A DNA stretch of 64,000 nucleotides from Flavobacterium sp. JAS (lineage in GTDB: Bacteria > Bacteroidota > Bacteroidia > Flavobacteriales > Flavobacteriaceae). The first letter of the stretch is position 1; every line of letters starts with the position of its first letter. Location: assembly GCF_020991455.1 (NCBI RefSeq), contig NZ_JAJMOX010000009.1:186001-250000 (forward strand). Reading direction: 5' to 3'. Below the pieces are notes generated by a model, which had not been told where the DNA came from, ran no database searches, and saw only the letters and a program-made list of their open reading frames with translations. A program made the translations under genes and the position numbers. Below, in pieces: positions 17,550 through 26,931 of the stretch.

Positions 17550-18938
17550 ATGGAGAAAAGTAAGATTTTATTGTTGTTTCCAGACGGCGTTGGCATTAGA
17601 AATTATTTATATTCTAATGTTTTTAAAAATATAAAGGAGGATTTAATCTTGTTTCATAATTTTGATTCGGAGACTATATTGGCTATTAAACAAAATACTC
17701 TCATTAATGATGAAGTTACAATTCCTGAGTATAAAGAATCTGTTAAGGAGAAGTTTTTACGAGAATTAATTTGTCTTTCCAGACTTTATTATAATCATAA
17801 AAAAATAAATAATCCAACTTTATTAACCAATTGGAATTGGAATCAGAAGTCATTTTCAAAAAAAGTCTTTTATAAGTTAATTGAAAAAAGCACTCCATTT
17901 TTTAGTTCTTATGATAGAATTTTAAAGTTAGAAAAAAGGTATCAAGATGCTCTTCGTCAGAATTCTTTTTATAAAGAAGTAAAAGAGATTTTACAGAAAA
18001 CAAAGCCCAATGTTATTTTCTGTTCACATCAAAGGGCCTTAAATGCAGCTTCAATATTTGCTGCAGCAGCAGATTTAGATATTAAAACGTCAACAGTAAT
18101 TTATTCTTGGGATAATTTGCCAAAAGCTCGTCTTGCTTTAAGAGCTGATAATTATTTGGTCTGGTCTGATTATATGAAAAAGGAATTAGAATTATATTAT
18201 CCTGAAATTTCTTCAGATTCAATTCATGTTACCGGAACTCCTCAATTTGAATTTTATCAGGATAAAAGTAATATTATTGATAAGGAAACCTTTTATAAGA
18301 GATATAATTTAGATTTAAATAAAAAAATAATTTGCTTCTCAGGTGATGATACTAAAACATCTCCTGATGATCCAAGCTATCTAAAAGATATTGCTGAAGA
18401 ATTTGTAAAAGGGAATTTACAGAATGATTATCAAATTTTACTCCGACGTTGTCCCGTAGATTTTTCTGGTAGATTTGATAATGTTGTAGAGGAGTATGGA
18501 GATTTAATCAAAGAAGCTTCTCCTTTGTGGTATTTTAGCAAATCAAAAGAGTGGAGTGCGGTTTATCCATCATTAGAAGATGTGAAGTTATTGGTAAGTA
18601 CTGCTTTTTACTCGGATGTAGTTGTGAATGTGGGATCTACGATGGCGTTTGATTTTGGGATGTTTAATAAACCATGTGTGTTTATTAATTATGACCAAGT
18701 GAAGAAAAATGTTCAGAACTGGTCTGTAAAAACGATTTATCAATTTCAGCATTTTAAAAGTATGCCTAAGCAAGATGCGGTTATTTGGTTGAATAGTAAA
18801 GAAGAAATTATTGATAAAATAATTCATAAAAAACACTGGAATTCTACGCAAAGCTTAATGAAATGGTTTGATATTGTTGTTGAAAGAAAAGGCCTTAACG
18901 CATCACTTAATATCTCAAAGATATTGAGTCAGTTCTAA
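17550..18938 (+). CDS. Putative GT-B glycosyltransferase / glycerophosphotransferase-like protein
   Basis: A 462-residue protein that I cannot place in a named family. It begins KILLLFPDGVGIRNYLYSNV and has a central VTGTPQFEFY and a donor-side DVVVNVGSTMAFDFGMFNKP. That last segment resembles the C-terminal domain of GT-B enzymes and of CDP-glycerol glycerophosphotransferases. The ATG at 17550 is chosen because it lies 7 nt after the previous stop; an upstream in-frame start at 17523 would overlap the SGNH gene. No transmembrane helices are evident. It is a candidate for the missing nonulosonate transferase, on position and orphan status only. Confidence 0.6.
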   Translation: MEKSKILLLFPDGVGIRNYLYSNVFKNIKEDLILFHNFDSETILAIKQNTLINDEVTIPEYKESVKEKFLRELICLSRLYYNHKKINNPTLLTNWNWNQKSFSKKVFYKLIEKSTPFFSSYDRILKLEKRYQDALRQNSFYKEVKEILQKTKPNVIFCSHQRALNAASIFAAAADLDIKTSTVIYSWDNLPKARLALRADNYLVWSDYMKKELELYYPEISSDSIHVTGTPQFEFYQDKSNIIDKETFYKRYNLDLNKKIICFSGDDTKTSPDDPSYLKDIAEEFVKGNLQNDYQILLRRCPVDFSGRFDNVVEEYGDLIKEASPLWYFSKSKEWSAVYPSLEDVKLLVSTAFYSDVVVNVGSTMAFDFGMFNKPCVFINYDQVKKNVQNWSVKTIYQFQHFKSMPKQDAVIWLNSKEEIIDKIIHKKHWNSTQSLMKWFDIVVERKGLNASLNISKILSQF

Positions 18939-18949
18939 AAGAAAAAGAA

Positions 18950-19600
18950 ATGATAAAACATATAAGAAAGTTTCTGTGGCGCATATTAGGAATTAATTAT
19001 TACACCTATTTAAGAGGTAAAAATAGTACCTACTTAAAAGATGCAAAATGGGCTGTTGTTGGAGATAAAACTTATGATAATGGAGCGTTCGTTTGGAGAT
19101 GGTTTAACAATTCCAGTTTACAAATTGGTAAGTATTGTTCGATTGCTAACGATGTAAATTTTATTTGTGATTCAGGTTACCATACAGAAAGCCAGGTTAC
19201 TTCTTTTCCGTTGTTTCATGAAATTTTAGAAAAAAATGATGAGATAATAATTAAAAATATTGCTTATAAAGTTTGCGATATTAAAGAAAAATTAAAACCT
19301 GAAAAGAGTAATATAATTATCGGAAATGATGTTTGGATAGGAATGAACGTTACTATTCTACCTGGAGTAAAAGTTGGAAACGGGGTAACGATATTAGCTG
19401 GCGCAGTAGTTTCTAATGATATTCCAGATTATGCAGTTGCCGGTGGTGTTCCATGTAAAATAATAAAATTCAAACATAGTCAGGAAAATATTGAAACATT
19501 AAATAAAATTAAGTGGTGGGATTGGCCTATAGAGAAAATAAAAAGTAACGTTAATGATTTCTATTTACCAATAGATATTTTTATCAAGAAGAATATATAA
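18950..19600 (+). CDS. CatB-type acetyltransferase (hexapeptide repeat)
   Basis: A 216-residue left-handed beta-helix acetyltransferase of the xenobiotic/CatB branch, expected to O-acetylate a sugar using acetyl-CoA. The helix coils are clear in LQIGKYCSIANDVNFI, IIIGNDVWIGMNVTILPGV, VGNGVTILAGAVV and DYAVAGGVPCKII. The WWDWP sequence near the C-terminus is typical of this branch. The catalytic His is probably in GYHTESQVTSFP. The next gene follows directly (TAAATG). This is a second acyl-decoration route besides the MBOAT pair. Confidence 0.88.
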   Translation: MIKHIRKFLWRILGINYYTYLRGKNSTYLKDAKWAVVGDKTYDNGAFVWRWFNNSSLQIGKYCSIANDVNFICDSGYHTESQVTSFPLFHEILEKNDEIIIKNIAYKVCDIKEKLKPEKSNIIIGNDVWIGMNVTILPGVKVGNGVTILAGAVVSNDIPDYAVAGGVPCKIIKFKHSQENIETLNKIKWWDWPIEKIKSNVNDFYLPIDIFIKKNI

Positions 19601-20737
19601 ATGCATATCTGTTTCTTAATAAACGAATATCCTAAAGAAGGATTCCCACATGGCGGAATTGGTAGTTTTGTTAAAACGCTGGCTGGAGCATTAGTTAAAA
19701 ATGGGATAAAAGTATCGGTAATTGGAATTAACTACACTCTAAACGATGAAAATGAAGTTGTTGAAGGTGTAAATGTTTATCGCATAAAAAGGAGCACTAT
19801 TAAGGTTTTTTCTTGGTATTTTAATTTTAAAGCGATCAATAAAAAAATAAAGGAGATACATGGGCTGAGTTCGATAGACATTGTGGAGTCATCTGAACTG
19901 GGTTTAGCATTTATCCGAAAAATTAAAAAGATTAAATATGTAATTCGGCTTCATGGCGGTCATCATTTTTTTGCTGAGAGTGAGAACAGGCAAATTAATA
20001 AATGGAAGGGGTTTCAAGAAAAAAGATCTTTTAGTAAAAGCGATGCGTTTATTGCTGTTTCTCATTATGTTAAAAATCATACTGGAAAATATTTAGATTA
20101 TAATAACAAGCCAATAGCTTACATTAGTAATCCAATAGATATAGAGTTTTTTAAACCAACGGGGGAAAACGAAATAAGAAATAGAATTGTTTTTGCAGGA
20201 ACAGTATGTGAAAAGAAAGGCATCCGACAATTAATACAAGCGTTTCCAATTGTAAAAAAAGAATTCCCTGATGCAACTCTTGAAATTTATGGACGAGATT
20301 GGTTTTTTCCTGATGGAAGTTCATATATACAAATGTTGAAAGAAAAAGAATTGCTAAAATTAGGAGAAATAATGAACGATGTTCACTTTCACGGAAGTGT
20401 TTCTTATGTCAGTATTCCTTTAGTGTATGCTTGTGCAGAGGTTTGTGTTTTTCCTTCTCACATGGAGACTCAAGGTTTAGTGGCTCCCGAGGCGATGGCT
20501 ATGGAAAAAATTGTCATTTTTACAAAATTAGGTCCCGGACCAGAAGCAATAAAAGATTATGAAACGGGGTTGTTGTGCGATCCCTACAATCCTAACGATA
20601 TTGCTGAAAAAATTATTTGGGCCCTCTCTAATAAAGAAAAAGCAAAAAAAATTGGTAAAATTGCCAGACAGGTTGTCCTTGAAAAATATGGATTAAGAAA
20701 TATTGTTTTTCAAAATATTAATTTTTATAAAATGTAA
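19601..20737 (+). CDS. Family 4 glycosyltransferase
   Basis: GT-B fold glycosyltransferase of 378 residues. The N-terminal domain begins HICFLINEYPKEGFPHGGIG, the glycine-rich loop typical of GT4. The donor domain has FAGTVCEKKGIRQLIQAFP and the E-x7-E region in SHMETQGLVAPEAMAMEK. The start abuts the preceding stop with no spacer. After it comes a 189-nt space, the largest inside the cluster. Substrate unknown. Confidence 0.88.
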   Translation: MHICFLINEYPKEGFPHGGIGSFVKTLAGALVKNGIKVSVIGINYTLNDENEVVEGVNVYRIKRSTIKVFSWYFNFKAINKKIKEIHGLSSIDIVESSELGLAFIRKIKKIKYVIRLHGGHHFFAESENRQINKWKGFQEKRSFSKSDAFIAVSHYVKNHTGKYLDYNNKPIAYISNPIDIEFFKPTGENEIRNRIVFAGTVCEKKGIRQLIQAFPIVKKEFPDATLEIYGRDWFFPDGSSYIQMLKEKELLKLGEIMNDVHFHGSVSYVSIPLVYACAEVCVFPSHMETQGLVAPEAMAMEKIVIFTKLGPGPEAIKDYETGLLCDPYNPNDIAEKIIWALSNKEKAKKIGKIARQVVLEKYGLRNIVFQNINFYKM

Positions 20738-20926
20738 TTCTTTTGAAGAAACAGGTATACTCGTTATTAGATTAAAAAAATGTGAGAAACGAGAAAATAA
20801 TTTTAAGATGAAAGAAGTGGAACGATTTGATTTTAGATGTGATCTCTAAATGAATGAAAATGATTTAAATTAAATAAGATTTTTTAAGAATTTCAAAAAA
20901 AATATAATGATTAAAATTTGCTTTAA

Positions 20927-21931
20927 ATGAAACTAGAGCTGCCTTGTTGGACATCTCATCACAATATGTTAATTTATTCATTATTGTTTCATTGTAATGA
21001 AAATGATGAAAATTTTGATATTGCTTTTAATTGTAAAATTGCTGTTGCAGGGGCAATCCTTTATGTTAATAAATACAAGATATTTTTTGATTATTCAGAT
21101 AATATTGTATTTATTGATAATCCAAAGCAATATGATTTTTATTTTAAAAGATCATTTATGTTTACGGATCAATATGAAAATGTACATCCACTTAATTTTC
21201 AAGTTAATTTTTCATTTAAGACAATAAATATCTTGCCAAAATTTCATTTTAAAGATTTATTAAATACCAGAAATAGAGTTGAAGTAATTCGTGCGATGGA
21301 TTATTTTAATTTATTTACAAATTTATCGCATAATGCGATGGATATAAGAAGTTTTCCTAAAGATGGTTTAGATAATAACGGAAAGATAATTTTTCATACA
21401 AGATTGTGGAATCCAGATAATCATTCTGATTTTGAGGAAAAAAGCAGAAGAGAAAATCAAAATGAATTCCGTATTGAAGCTTGCAGAATTATAAAGAGTA
21501 ACTTTAAAAATGTTTCTGTGGGTTTATTTCCAGATGAATTATCAAAAAAAATAGCTCCGGATATTTTGCTGAATTTAAAAAGTACATCTAAAAAAGAGTA
21601 TTTCAAATCTTTAAAACATGCAGATATTGGTATTGCAGACGATGGTTTAAAAGATACGCCAGGGTGGAAAATTGGTGAGTATTTGTTATTTGGAAAGGCA
21701 GTTATAACTACTCCTGTAAAAATAACTTTAAATAATTTTGAAGAACATCTCAATTATGAAAAGGTTGAAAATCGTAATTCTTATTTAGAGCTACCTGAAA
21801 AAATTGAATATTTGCTTGAAGGAAAAAGATACTTAAAAATGGGAGAGAATAATTTAAAATGGAGCAACGCTCATTTACATCCGCAAAATTACATTAAAAG
21901 AATAATGAATATTATTGAGAACATAATTTAG
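20927..21931 (+). CDS. Unrecognised protein in polysaccharide cluster (possible GT-B glycosyltransferase)
   Basis: A 334-residue protein without a family I recognise. The N-terminal 120 residues, rich in Phe, Tyr and Asn, are unusual. The second half reads like the donor domain of GT-B enzymes: IIFHTRLWNP, a central KSLKHADIGIADDGLKDTPG, then WKIGEYLLFGKAVITTP, comparable with the KxxEYLAxGxPVI segment of GT4 proteins. No signal peptide or transmembrane segment. It follows a 189-nt gap that may hold a secondary promoter and is followed directly by a GT4 gene. A glycosyltransferase role is inference. Confidence 0.55.
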   Translation: MKLELPCWTSHHNMLIYSLLFHCNENDENFDIAFNCKIAVAGAILYVNKYKIFFDYSDNIVFIDNPKQYDFYFKRSFMFTDQYENVHPLNFQVNFSFKTINILPKFHFKDLLNTRNRVEVIRAMDYFNLFTNLSHNAMDIRSFPKDGLDNNGKIIFHTRLWNPDNHSDFEEKSRRENQNEFRIEACRIIKSNFKNVSVGLFPDELSKKIAPDILLNLKSTSKKEYFKSLKHADIGIADDGLKDTPGWKIGEYLLFGKAVITTPVKITLNNFEEHLNYEKVENRNSYLELPEKIEYLLEGKRYLKMGENNLKWSNAHLHPQNYIKRIMNIIENII

Positions 21932-21942
21932 TGCCAAAATTT

Positions 21943-23061
21943 ATGAAATTTGCTGTAATAACACATGTTAAGCATATTAAAAGTGAGAATAAATATTTTG
22001 GTTATGGACCTTATGTAAGAGAAATGAATATTTGGTTAAAACATGTAGATGAATTAATCATTGTTGCGCCTTTACAAAAGAGTGTTCCAAGTGCTATTGA
22101 TGATCATTATAATTATAAAAAAATTGATTTTAGGGTTGTATCTGATTTCAGTTTTACCAATTTTAGAAATAGTCTCTATTCATTTTTTAAAGTTCCAGTT
22201 ATTTTCTGGAGCATATTTTGGGTGATGAAAAAGGCAGATCATATTCATTTGCGATGTCCTGGAAATATGGGTTTGTTGGGATGTTTGATTCAAATACTTT
22301 TTCCAAATAAAATTAAAACTGCTAAATATGCAGGTAACTGGGATTCTTGTAGTGAACAACCATGGACATATAATTTGCAAAAACGAATTTTGAGTAATAG
22401 ATTTCTTACTCGTAATATGAAAGTTTTGGTTTATGGAGAATGGGAAAATCAATCTAAAAATATTAAACCTTTTTTTACTGCAACATATTCACAAACAGAA
22501 AAAAGAGTAATTGAAAAAACAAGTTTAGATTCAATTATAGAATTCATTTTTGTAGGAAGTTTAGTTTCAGGAAAAGATCCAATGTATGCTGTGAGGTTAA
22601 TTCAGAAATTAGTTGAAAAAGGCAAAAATGTAGTCCTGAATCTATATGGAGAAGGGAAAGAGAGGATTTTTTTAGAACGATATATTAAAGAAAATCAACT
22701 TGAAAATTTTGTTGTCCTACATGGAAATCAAAATAAAGAAATTGTGAAAAAAGCTTATCAAAAAAATCATTTTGTCATTTTACCCTCTAGAAGTGAGGGT
22801 TGGCCAAAAGCAATCGCTGAAGGTATGTTTTGGGGATGTGTTCCCATCGCTACAAAGGTATCATGCGTTCCGTATATGCTAGATTATGGCAATAGGGGCG
22901 TTTTGTTGGAAATGGATCTAAGCAAAGATGTTTTTTATATAGAAAATATTTTAGAAGATGAAAATGTTTTTAAAGATAAAAGTATTTTGGCTGTTCAATG
23001 GTCACAAAAATATACGTCTGATCTTTTTGAAGATGAAATTAAAAAGTTGCTTGTAAAATGA
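21943..23061 (+). CDS. Family 4 glycosyltransferase
   Basis: GT-B glycosyltransferase of about 372 residues. The donor domain shows EFIFVGSLVSGKDPMYAVRL, NLYGEGKER and LPSRSEGWPKAIAEGMFWGC, the GT4 E-x7-E region. The ATG at 21943 lies 11 nt after the preceding stop. A GTG at 21931 that overlaps that stop by one base is an alternative and would add four residues. It overlaps the following GT4 gene by 4 nt (ATGA). Confidence 0.86.
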   Translation: MKFAVITHVKHIKSENKYFGYGPYVREMNIWLKHVDELIIVAPLQKSVPSAIDDHYNYKKIDFRVVSDFSFTNFRNSLYSFFKVPVIFWSIFWVMKKADHIHLRCPGNMGLLGCLIQILFPNKIKTAKYAGNWDSCSEQPWTYNLQKRILSNRFLTRNMKVLVYGEWENQSKNIKPFFTATYSQTEKRVIEKTSLDSIIEFIFVGSLVSGKDPMYAVRLIQKLVEKGKNVVLNLYGEGKERIFLERYIKENQLENFVVLHGNQNKEIVKKAYQKNHFVILPSRSEGWPKAIAEGMFWGCVPIATKVSCVPYMLDYGNRGVLLEMDLSKDVFYIENILEDENVFKDKSILAVQWSQKYTSDLFEDEIKKLLVK

Positions 23062-24128
23062 AAGTTATTCAAATTATAGATACTTTAGAAGTTGGAGGAG
23101 CAGAACGTATGGCAGTTAATTATGCTAATGCGCTGGCAAAAAAAATTATATTTTCAGGTTTAATTACAACTAGAAAAGAAGGACAATTATATAATGACAT
23201 TAGCGAAAATGTTTCTTATCTGTTTTTGGAGAAAAGGAAAATAATCGATTTTAAAGCTATTTTTAAATTAAGAAAATATATTTCTAAGAATAAAATTGAG
23301 ATAGTCCATGCCCACGGTTCTTCATTTTTTATTGCGGTTTTGGTAAAACTAACTTTACCTAAAATTAAGGTAATATGGCATGATCATTACGGATCCAGAG
23401 CTAAAGAATCGATAAAACAGAATAAAATTTTAATATTTTTATCACTGTTTTTTCATTCTATTTTAGTTGTTAATCTTCAATTAAAAGAATGGAGTGAGAG
23501 AAACATGCTGTGTAGAAAAGTTTTTTTTATACCTAATTTTACTATTGAATCAGTTGAAGATCAAAAAATAACCAATCTTAAAGGGACAGAAGGTAAGCGA
23601 ATTGTATTTTTGGCCAATTTAAAGAATCCCAAAAATCATATTATTATTTTAAAAGCTTTTTTAGATTTGAAATTAAATGAATCTGGTTGGAGTTTACATT
23701 TAATTGGGAAAGATTATCTAGATTTTTATTCAGATGTATTAAAAAAGTTTATAGAATTTAATTCACTCAAAAATCATATACATTTGTATGGTGAAAAAAC
23801 TGATATTAAGTATATTTTGTCACAGTCTTCTATTGGTGTTTTGGCTTCGACTCAAGAAGGATTTCCTGTTACATTATTAGAGTATGGGCTGGCTAATTTG
23901 GCAGTTATGTCTACAAATGTGGGTTATTGCTCAGAAATTATCCAAAATGAGTCTAGTGGATTGTTATTTAATCCCAAAAATAATTTAGAAGCAATATCTC
24001 AGCTTGAAAAAATAACTCAAGATGGAACGTTAAGAAAAATGTTATCAGGAAATTTAAAACAATCTGTTACAAGATATTATTCAGAAGAAAAAGTTATGGA
24101 ATTGCTAATTCAAGAATACAAGAAATAA
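23058..24128 (+). CDS. Family 4 glycosyltransferase
   Basis: GT-B glycosyltransferase of 356 residues, opening KVIQIIDTLEVGGAERMAVN, the classic GT4 N-terminal loop. IVHAHGSSFF and IWHDHYG lie in the acceptor domain. The donor domain has IVFLANLKNPKNHIILLKA-like sequence, HLYGEKTDI and STQEGFPVTLLEYGLANLAV. The ATG overlaps the previous stop by 4 nt, and the next gene follows its TAA directly. Sugar specificity is unknown. Confidence 0.88.
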   Translation: MKVIQIIDTLEVGGAERMAVNYANALAKKIIFSGLITTRKEGQLYNDISENVSYLFLEKRKIIDFKAIFKLRKYISKNKIEIVHAHGSSFFIAVLVKLTLPKIKVIWHDHYGSRAKESIKQNKILIFLSLFFHSILVVNLQLKEWSERNMLCRKVFFIPNFTIESVEDQKITNLKGTEGKRIVFLANLKNPKNHIIILKAFLDLKLNESGWSLHLIGKDYLDFYSDVLKKFIEFNSLKNHIHLYGEKTDIKYILSQSSIGVLASTQEGFPVTLLEYGLANLAVMSTNVGYCSEIIQNESSGLLFNPKNNLEAISQLEKITQDGTLRKMLSGNLKQSVTRYYSEEKVMELLIQEYKK

Positions 24129-25478
24129 ATGAAAAAAACTTCATTTTCGTATAGTTTTCTTATTTTAATTCATGCATTAATTGCTTTGGTAGTTTTTGTA
24201 TTACCTTTTTTAGCTAAAATTTATGCGCTTTTAATTCCTATAATTGGTTTTTTTATTGTTTTAAAAAATAAAAACAAAAATAATGAGGTTTTGTTTGTTA
24301 CTGCATACCTAGTAGGTGTTGAAGTTTTTTTACGTATGACTGGCGGTAATTTTAACAATGAGTATATAAAGCTGCTGATTATTTTTTTTATGTTAGTAGG
24401 TATGATGTATAACAACTTCTCTATTAATGCTCTTGTTTACGGATTCTTTTTACTTCTATTAATTCCAGGTATTGTCGTTACAGTTGAGACAGTAAATTTT
24501 AATGTTGATGTTAAAAAAGCAATTATTTTTAATTTATCTGGACCACTTTGTTTGGCAATAAGTGCTATGTTTATGTTTAAAAGGCGCATTTTGTTTTCAG
24601 ATTTACAGAATATTTTAATGGCTATAGGGTTTCCCATAATTACAACTGCTGTTTATTTGTTTTTATATAATCCAAGTGTAAAAGATGTGGTAACAGGAAC
24701 TCAGTCAAATTTTGAGACATCTGGTGGTTTTGGGCCTAACCAGGTTTCGACTATTTTAGGGTTGGGAATGTTTGTCTTTTTTGCCCAGCTATTTTTGTTC
24801 TCTAAATTTAAAAAAGAAGTGATTTTAAATGGATTTCTACTAATTTTTATTAGTTATCGTGCGATTGTAACCTTTTCAAGAGGCGGAGTTATAGCTGGTG
24901 CCTCTATGATTGTGTGTTTATTATTTTTGATTTATTACTTTTCGAATAGAAAGGGTAGAACTAAAGTCAGCTTAGTATTTATATTGACGGGATTAATAAC
25001 TTTAGGAATTTGGACCTACACTTCTTTGCAAACTAGCGGACTTATCGAAAAGAGATATGCTAATCAAGATGCACGAGGAAGAGTGAAAAAAGATCGTTTA
25101 GGTGGTAGAGAAGCTATTATTGATGCTGATTATAAGTTGTTTATCGATAGTCCAGTTGTGGGGGTTGGTGCGGGAATGGGAAAAGAACTGCGAAAAGAAG
25201 ATTTAGGTCAAGAGGTTGCTGCACATAACGAAATGTCCCGTATGCTTAGTGAACACGGTCTATTTGGTATTTTTGGACTTTTGATATTACTTATTACACC
25301 ATTTATAGTTTATATTAACAACAGACACCATTTGTATTTTTTATCATTTTATGTTTTTTGGCTTTTAACTATTAGTCACGCTGCGATGCGAATTGCCGCC
25401 CCAGCTTTTGTGTACGCTTTGACACTTCTTTCAGTACAAATTAAAATTCCTGAAAAAGCAGAAAATTCGGTCGATTAA
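24129..25478 (+). CDS. O-antigen polymerase/ligase family protein (Wzy-like)
   Basis: Polytopic inner-membrane protein of 449 residues with about ten to twelve hydrophobic segments and one large external loop before the last helices. The loop carries DSPVVGVGAGMGKELRKEDL followed by AHNEMSRMLSEHGLFGIFGL. This matches the H-N-E-x(n)-L-x-E-x-G-x-x-G signature of the Wzy_C/WaaL domain. In this context polymerisation of lipid-linked repeat units is the likely role, with ligase activity as the alternative. It is the only polymerase candidate in the window. Confidence 0.85.
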   Translation: MKKTSFSYSFLILIHALIALVVFVLPFLAKIYALLIPIIGFFIVLKNKNKNNEVLFVTAYLVGVEVFLRMTGGNFNNEYIKLLIIFFMLVGMMYNNFSINALVYGFFLLLLIPGIVVTVETVNFNVDVKKAIIFNLSGPLCLAISAMFMFKRRILFSDLQNILMAIGFPIITTAVYLFLYNPSVKDVVTGTQSNFETSGGFGPNQVSTILGLGMFVFFAQLFLFSKFKKEVILNGFLLIFISYRAIVTFSRGGVIAGASMIVCLLFLIYYFSNRKGRTKVSLVFILTGLITLGIWTYTSLQTSGLIEKRYANQDARGRVKKDRLGGREAIIDADYKLFIDSPVVGVGAGMGKELRKEDLGQEVAAHNEMSRMLSEHGLFGIFGLLILLITPFIVYINNRHHLYFLSFYVFWLLTISHAAMRIAAPAFVYALTLLSVQIKIPEKAENSVD

Positions 25479-25535
25479 GTTTTCTTTTTTATAATATATT
25501 TGCTTCAGTTTAACGCCCCTAAACAAATAAAATAT

Positions 25536-26930
25536 ATGCTTTCAAATAAAAAAATGCACTTCGAAATTTCAGAAAGGAAACTTCTGCTTCGTGCTTTTGA
25601 TACCCTTTTTGTTTTATCAGTTTTATACCTACTAAGCTTAGTTTTCGATTATCATTATTTTGTTTTAGAGAACAGTAGTTACTTTGGTCCAATTTTGCTT
25701 GCTTGCTATATCAATGCTTTTGGAACTATTTTCGAAATGTATAATTTGCAAGTTGCCAGTAATCAATTTCAAATTCTTCGAAGTGTAGTTCTTGCTGCAA
25801 GCACAGCTGTTCTGGTGTATCTATTTACACCTGTTTTATCTCCGGAACTTCCTAAGCAACGATTAATTGTATTGATCTTTTATTTTTCAGTATTAATTGT
25901 TTTATTGTTGTGGCGTTTCTTTTATGCTATTTTTTTGGCATCGCACCGATTTTCACAGAACGTAGTTTTGATTTGTGATCAGGATCAAGTAGAAAGATTG
26001 GTTTTAGGACTTGAAAGCGTAGATCCACATTATAAGATTATTGGTTTTGTAAACTCAGATTCAGTTTCTGAAGAAAATCTGAAATTTCATTACGTAAAAG
26101 AAATTAAAAAGAATGATTTAGAGTCTTTTGTGAGTAAAAATAACGTTTCAGAGATCGTTATTGCCTCTCAGAAAACGGATGGAATCACCGCCGATTTATA
26201 TCAACAATTACTTCATTTATTAGAGTCGGGAAATATAATAAGAGAGTATACACAAGTTTATGAAAGCAAGACGCAGCGTATTCCAGTTCACTATATTTCT
26301 CGTGATTTCTATCGCTTTTTTCCTTTTAGCCGGAGCAATAATAATAAGCTGTATTTATTTGTAATTCGATTTTTTGAGTTCTTTTTATCTTTTACTGGTT
26401 TATTGATTTGTCTTGTTTTAGTCCCTTTTATTTTTATCGGAAATCTTATTGCTAATAAAGGAAGTCTATTTTATACACAGGAAAGGGTAGGGAAAAACGG
26501 TGTTGTTTTTAAAATCTACAAGTTTAGAACAATGATTAAAAATTCAGAAGCGGATGGCATTGTTTTCGCAACTTCAAATGATAAACGTGTAACTCCATTC
26601 GGGAAATTTATGCGTAAATCAAGAATTGATGAATTGCCTCAGTTTATCAACGTTTTAAAGGGCGATATGGCTGTAATTGGGCCAAGACCAGAAAGACCAT
26701 TTTTTGTTGCCGAAATTGCGCAAATAATGCCTTTTTACGAAACCCGACATGTTATAAAGCCAGGACTAACTGGCTGGGCACAGGTCAATTATTCTTACGG
26801 AGAATCTATAAATGAGAGTTTGATAAAGCTTCAATATGATTTATACTATATCAAACACCGAAGCGTTTTTCTTGACTTGAGTATCACTTTTAAAACAATT
26901 ACTACCGTTTTATTTTATCGTGGACAATAA
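25536..26930 (+). CDS. Undecaprenyl-phosphate sugar phosphotransferase (WcaJ-type)
   Basis: Initiating enzyme of repeat-unit assembly: transfers a sugar-1-phosphate from a nucleotide sugar to undecaprenyl phosphate. About 464 residues from the ATG at 25536; an in-frame TTG at 25500 would add 12 residues and is less likely. Four N-terminal membrane helices are followed by a CoA-binding-like Rossmann region and another helix near residue 290. The C-terminal Bac_transf domain has FYTQERVG, FKIYKFRTM, RKSRIDELPQF, GDMAVIGPRPE and KPGLTGWAQVNY. It is the last gene of the cluster, and its stop is one base from the convergent DUF4105 gene, leaving no room for a terminator. Confidence 0.93.
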   Translation: MLSNKKMHFEISERKLLLRAFDTLFVLSVLYLLSLVFDYHYFVLENSSYFGPILLACYINAFGTIFEMYNLQVASNQFQILRSVVLAASTAVLVYLFTPVLSPELPKQRLIVLIFYFSVLIVLLLWRFFYAIFLASHRFSQNVVLICDQDQVERLVLGLESVDPHYKIIGFVNSDSVSEENLKFHYVKEIKKNDLESFVSKNNVSEIVIASQKTDGITADLYQQLLHLLESGNIIREYTQVYESKTQRIPVHYISRDFYRFFPFSRSNNNKLYLFVIRFFEFFLSFTGLLICLVLVPFIFIGNLIANKGSLFYTQERVGKNGVVFKIYKFRTMIKNSEADGIVFATSNDKRVTPFGKFMRKSRIDELPQFINVLKGDMAVIGPRPERPFFVAEIAQIMPFYETRHVIKPGLTGWAQVNYSYGESINESLIKLQYDLYYIKHRSVFLDLSITFKTITTVLFYRGQ

Positions 26931-26931
26931 T

